From Elusimicrobiota bacterium (GTDB taxonomy: Bacteria; Elusimicrobiota; Endomicrobiia; Endomicrobiales; Endomicrobiaceae): 9,585 nucleotides of DNA. Below are positions 6,988 through 9,585 of this stretch, one piece after another. Position 1 is the stretch's first letter. Every line of letters starts with the position of its first letter. The notes under the pieces are model-generated. The model saw only the letters and a list, made by a program, of their open reading frames with translations. It searched no databases and was not told where the DNA came from. Made by a program: the position numbers and the translations under genes. Location of the stretch: assembly GCA_031282945.1 (NCBI GenBank), contig JAITCX010000069.1:1-9585 (forward strand). The letters run 5' to 3'.

Positions 6988-7869
6988 TTATTTATACTTA
7001 AACTCAAAATATACGCCGATAGACTCGCCTTTAAAGGCTGAGGGCAGCGGTCCAAAAGGACTCGCCCTAACTATCGCGCTTTGAGCATTTTCGTCAAATT
7101 TTTTATTACCCGAACTTTTAGAAATTTTTAAGGAATTCGCATCCACAGAACCGTCTTTATTTATCTTAAAAAATACTATCACTGTTAAACTTTTAAAATC
7201 GCCCGCCCATTCCCAAAACCTGCTTATCTTATTTATAATTATTCTATTATAATAGGAATACTCAAAACTTTTATCGTCAAAAGCAACTGAATCGTATTGG
7301 GCGCCTACAGCCCCATCTTTTACTTGCGTAGACGGAGCTTGAATTGTTTGAGCGTTTGCCGGCGCGGCGGTAAGATTGTTTGCCGCGGGAGTTTTAACGC
7401 TTGAGGCCTGAGGTTTGGCGCTTGCATTTTGAGGAGTTGAAGTTTTAGCGGGGGTCGGCGCCGCTTCTTTTTTTACTTCTTTGGGTTTGGCCGCTTCTTT
7501 TGGCGCGGCGGCCGCCTTTTCTTTCACTTTAATATCGCTTTTGGGTTCGGCGGCTTTAGCCGCTTGGCTTTTGGGCGACTGCTCTTTTTTAGCTTGGCTT
7601 TTTACTTCTTGATTGTTGGGTTCTAACTTTTTTTGCTCCGCCGCGGCCTGAGGCTTAACTTGCTCGGGGGCAGGAGGCGGAGCGGTTACCGCTTGAGGCT
7701 GAGTTGTATGAATGTCTGTTTTTGTTTGCGCTGCAGAATAAAAGGCCACGTCTATCGGAGCGGAATTGAATGTAGGATTCATTTCCATCTCAACGATAAA
7801 AAATATCAAAATTAAATGCACAATGGCAGATATTATTATAAATGGTATTATTTTTGTGGTGTTTATCAT
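6988..7869 (-). CDS. tolA: TolA/TonB-family energy-transducing protein, probably TolA
   Basis: Inner-membrane protein that would carry proton-motive force from a TolQ/TolR motor to TolB and Pal. It has 293 residues. A single N-terminal transmembrane segment (about residues 7-27) contains S14-x-x-x-H18, the SxxxH motif by which TonB and TolA contact their motor proteins. Residues ~50-190 form a long periplasm-spanning linker rich in Ala, Pro, Lys and Gln. Residues ~200-293 match the TonB/TolA C-terminal fold: YYNRIIINKISRFW, then a strand with FFKINKDGSV, then SSGNKKFDENAQSAIVRASP and PLPSAF. The C-terminal motif alone does not separate TolA from TonB; its position between pal and tolB favours TolA. 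The ATG at 7869 has only a weak, distant AGG upstream. The gene follows pal by 99 nt containing a hairpin. Confidence 0.82.
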   Translation of the reverse strand: MINTTKIIPFIIISAIVHLILIFFIVEMEMNPTFNSAPIDVAFYSAAQTKTDIHTTQPQAVTAPPPAPEQVKPQAAAEQKKLEPNNQEVKSQAKKEQSPKSQAAKAAEPKSDIKVKEKAAAAPKEAAKPKEVKKEAAPTPAKTSTPQNASAKPQASSVKTPAANNLTAAPANAQTIQAPSTQVKDGAVGAQYDSVAFDDKSFEYSYYNRIIINKISRFWEWAGDFKSLTVIVFFKINKDGSVDANSLKISKSSGNKKFDENAQSAIVRASPFGPLPSAFKGESIGVYFEFKYK

Positions 7870-7932
7870 TATTTAATATTGCCTAAATTTAACGCATCGC
7901 ACGGATATGCTGAAAATTTCACACATACAATT

Positions 7933-7962
7933 GGGGCTGACGCCGAATTCGGCATCAGCCCC
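7933..7962 (-). terminator. Strong intercistronic hairpin between pal and the tolA-like gene
   Basis: Read on the minus strand, GGGGCTGATGCCGAATT folds onto the matching CGGCGTCAGCCCC arm. The stem has 13 pairs, one of them U.G, around a self-complementary AATT centre. It begins 6 nt after the pal stop codon (7969-7971). No run of Ts follows on the minus strand, so full termination is doubtful. A partial terminator or an mRNA 3'-protecting stem that sets pal expression above the downstream genes is more likely. The U.G pair indicates that the minus-strand transcript is the structured one. Confidence 0.6.
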
Positions 7963-7968
7963 TATATA

Positions 7969-8523
7969 TTATTGGGAAATTACTTTAGTTTCAGCGCGTC
8001 TGTTTGCAGCCCATGCCATTTCGTTGTCGCCAAATTCAACGGGTTGTTCTTTCCCGTAAGAAATTGTAGCTACCCTATTGGGCGGGACTCCTAAAGACAC
8101 ATAAAACTCTTTTACCCTCATAGCTCTACGCTGTCCAAGAGCTAAATTGTATGCAACAGTTCCCCTGTTGTCGCAATGGCCTTCTACAACAACATTTACA
8201 TTCGGGTTAGCAAGCAAATATGCCGCATTGTCGCGCAAAATTTTCTGCGCTTCCCCTGTAAGAGCATTAGAATCAAAATTGAAGTGAACTGTCCTAATTT
8301 CAGAAATAACTTCCTGCTGGCCGATTCTAACATTAGGCTCCTCTTGAAAAGCCCCCTCATCAATTACCACAGTTTCAATGTTCGTTCCGCTTTCATCTTC
8401 AATATCGATTTCCAGCGCCGCATCATCTATTCCCTCATAATCTATAGCCGCGCCTTGGCAGCCCAAAAAAACAAATGGAACAAATAATACGCCCGCAAAC
8501 ATCCATACAAACTTTCTTTTCAT
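7969..8523 (-). CDS. pal: Pal, peptidoglycan-associated outer-membrane lipoprotein
   Basis: Outer-membrane lipoprotein that binds peptidoglycan and is the outer-membrane partner of TolB and TolA. It has 184 residues. The ATG at 8523 is chosen because GGAGG (8529-8533) sits 5 nt upstream; the in-frame ATG at 8535 overlaps that site. MKRK, a hydrophobic stretch and FLGC form a lipoprotein signal, with Cys22 the predicted lipidated residue. Residues ~27-65 are strikingly acidic (IDYEGIDDAALEIDIEDESG...). Residues ~77-184 form an OmpA-C-like domain: VHFNFDSNAL, EGHCDNRGT at ~114 with the Asp expected to contact diaminopimelate, YNLALGQRRAMRV, and NRRAE near the end. Cys replaces the Thr of enteric GHTD, a frequent variant outside enterics. 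It is the first gene of the pal-tolA-tolB unit behind the promoter at 8574-8603. Confidence 0.96.
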   Translation of the reverse strand: MKRKFVWMFAGVLFVPFVFLGCQGAAIDYEGIDDAALEIDIEDESGTNIETVVIDEGAFQEEPNVRIGQQEVISEIRTVHFNFDSNALTGEAQKILRDNAAYLLANPNVNVVVEGHCDNRGTVAYNLALGQRRAMRVKEFYVSLGVPPNRVATISYGKEQPVEFGDNEMAWAANRRAETKVISQ

Positions 8524-8528
8524 AATTT

Positions 8529-8533
8529 CCTCC
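8529..8533 (-). promoter_or_regulatory. Ribosome binding site of pal
   Basis: Perfect GGAGG on the minus strand, 5 nt before the ATG at 8523. It rules out the ATG at 8535, which overlaps this site. Confidence 0.85.
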
Positions 8534-8573
8534 ATGTCTCATTAATACTTGTACTAAAAATCACCACAATCAC

Positions 8574-8603
8574 ATTATATACAATTTTATAAACAAATGT
8601 CAA
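8574..8603 (-). promoter_or_regulatory. Consensus sigma70-type promoter for pal-tolA-tolB
   Basis: On the minus strand a perfect -35 TTGACA (8598-8603) is followed after 18 nt by a perfect -10 TATAAT (8574-8579). Transcription would start near 8567, giving a leader of about 43 nt before the pal ATG. One copy of a 12-bp direct repeat (8587-8598) lies in the spacer and touches the -35 box. Both hexamers are exact consensus, so high housekeeping expression is expected, as usual for pal. Confidence 0.82.
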
Positions 8604-8640
8604 GGTTTAACAACAAACTAGTAACAGGTTATAAACAAAT
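8587..8640. repeat. 12-bp direct repeat TTATAAACAAAT (two copies) around the pal promoter
   Basis: Identical 12-mers lie at 8587-8598 and 8629-8640, 42 bp start to start, about four helical turns. The first fills most of the promoter spacer and ends at the edge of the -35 box; the second lies upstream of the promoter, close to the uvrA end. They could be binding sites for a regulator or a local AT-rich duplication. No regulator gene is in view. Confidence 0.5.
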
Positions 8641-8655
8641 ACGATTTTATTCCTA

Positions 8656-9585
8656 TCATTTAGAATTTTCTTTTTGCAAATTTTTTATGCGTTGTCTTTT
8701 TACATAGTCCGCCAAATATTTTCCAGTAAACGATTCACTGCATTTCATAACTTTTTCAGGCGGTCCTGCAACGATAACTTTTCCGCCGCGCTCCCCCCCT
8801 TCGGGTCCGAGATCTATAATCCAATCGGCGACTTTTATTACATCCAAATTATGTTCTATCACTAAAACTGTATTGCCGCCATAAGTCAATTTTTGCAAAA
8901 CTTCCAAAAGTTTGCCAACATCTGCAAAATGCAAGCCTGTGGTCGGCTCGTCTAAAATATAGAGGGTGCGGCCTGTGGCGCGTTTGGAAAGTTCGGACGC
9001 CAATTTTATTCTCTGAGCCTCGCCGCCTGAAAGGGTGGTGGAGGCTTGACCGAGTTTTATATATCCCAGACCCACATCGTTTAAAGTTGAAATAATTTTT
9101 TTTAAAGATGGAATATTTTCAAAAAAATCTACCGCTTCCGCCACGCTCATATCCAAAACTTCATAAATATTTTTTCCTTTATACCTCACCTGCAAAGTTT
9201 CGTCATTAAAACGTTTGCCCCCGCACACATCGCAAGTCACATATACGTCCGGCAAAAACTGCATTTCAATTTTAAGCGTGCCGTCCCCTTGACAATTTTC
9301 GCATCTGCCGCCCTTGACATTAAAAGAAAAACGCCCCGGCAGATAGCCGCGCGCTTTGGATTGCGGAAGTTTTGCAAAAATATCCCTTATAACTCCAAAA
9401 GCCCCGGTATAAGTTGCAGGATTTGAACGCGGAGTTTTGCCGATTGGGGATTGGTCTACAATTACAACTTTGTCCAAATTTTCCAAACCCAGCATTTGTT
9501 TAAATTTTCCGGGCGCGTCTTTTGATCTATAAAATTTTTGCGCTAAAGCTTTATAAATTATTTCATAAACCAAAGTTGATTTTCC
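8656..9585 (-). CDS. uvrA: UvrA, excinuclease ABC subunit A, C-terminal third (5' partial)
   Basis: DNA-damage-recognition ATPase of UvrABC nucleotide excision repair, acting with UvrB in the cytoplasm. Only the last 309 residues are in the window, of a family normally about 940 long; the start lies beyond the right edge. The fragment opens with GKSTLVYEII, the end of the Walker A motif of the second ABC domain. Then come VIVDQSPIGKTPRSNPATY, a zinc module CENC-x19-CDVC, the ABC signature LSGGEAQRIKLASELSKR, Walker B LYILDEPTTGLHFADV, and the switch histidine in VLVIEHN. Reading is intact to the TGA at 8656-8658. The first ORF start-like codon inside (TTG at 9573) is a Leu of the Walker A helix and not a start. 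It is on the same strand as pal, but 132 nt and a promoter separate them. Confidence 0.97.
   Translation of the reverse strand, partial: GKSTLVYEIIYKALAQKFYRSKDAPGKFKQMLGLENLDKVVIVDQSPIGKTPRSNPATYTGAFGVIRDIFAKLPQSKARGYLPGRFSFNVKGGRCENCQGDGTLKIEMQFLPDVYVTCDVCGGKRFNDETLQVRYKGKNIYEVLDMSVAEAVDFFENIPSLKKIISTLNDVGLGYIKLGQASTTLSGGEAQRIKLASELSKRATGRTLYILDEPTTGLHFADVGKLLEVLQKLTYGGNTVLVIEHNLDVIKVADWIIDLGPEGGERGGKVIVAGPPEKVMKCSESFTGKYLADYVKRQRIKNLQKENSK

Overview
The window comes from a double-membraned (Gram-negative type) bacterium. It encodes a C-terminal slice of an outer-membrane autotransporter and a Pal/TolA/TolB group, which only make sense with an outer membrane and peptidoglycan. Base composition is moderate in the genes and very AT-rich in parts of the spacers. 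No gene pins down the phylum. A lineage outside the classical Proteobacteria (for example Elusimicrobiota-like) would fit the Pmp-like autotransporter and the unusual tol gene order, but that is a guess and not shown by the sequence.

Layout. Bases 3-5186 (+) hold one very large open frame. It is an autotransporter or adhesin whose N-terminus, including the signal peptide, lies off the left edge. Its passenger carries chlamydial-Pmp-like GGA(I/L) / FxxN repeats followed by autotransporter-type beta-helix repeats. It ends in a helical linker and a roughly 270-residue beta-barrel with a C-terminal Phe. Bases 5187-5659 are a gene-free convergent spacer. From left to right it holds a GC-rich hairpin, a small palindrome, a striking 165-bp near-symmetric palindrome with perfect 19-bp termini (MITE-like), an AT-rich stretch, and two AT-rich hairpins abutting the end of tolB.

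The rest is read on the minus strand. From right to left it is: the C-terminal third of uvrA (cut by the right edge), a 132-nt spacer with a textbook sigma70 promoter and a 12-bp direct repeat, pal (lipoprotein), a strong intercistronic hairpin, a tolA/tonB-like energy-transducing protein, and tolB. Pal, the TolA-like protein and TolB are probably one transcription unit driven by the promoter at 8574-8603.

Functionally, the three Tol-Pal proteins would form the trans-envelope link. The TolA-like protein spans from the inner membrane, TolB sits in the periplasm, and Pal is anchored in the outer membrane and grips peptidoglycan. The motor pair TolQ/TolR is not in the window, and the gene order (pal first, tolB last) is the reverse of the familiar tolA-tolB-pal order. 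The least explained item is the 165-bp palindrome at 5333-5497.
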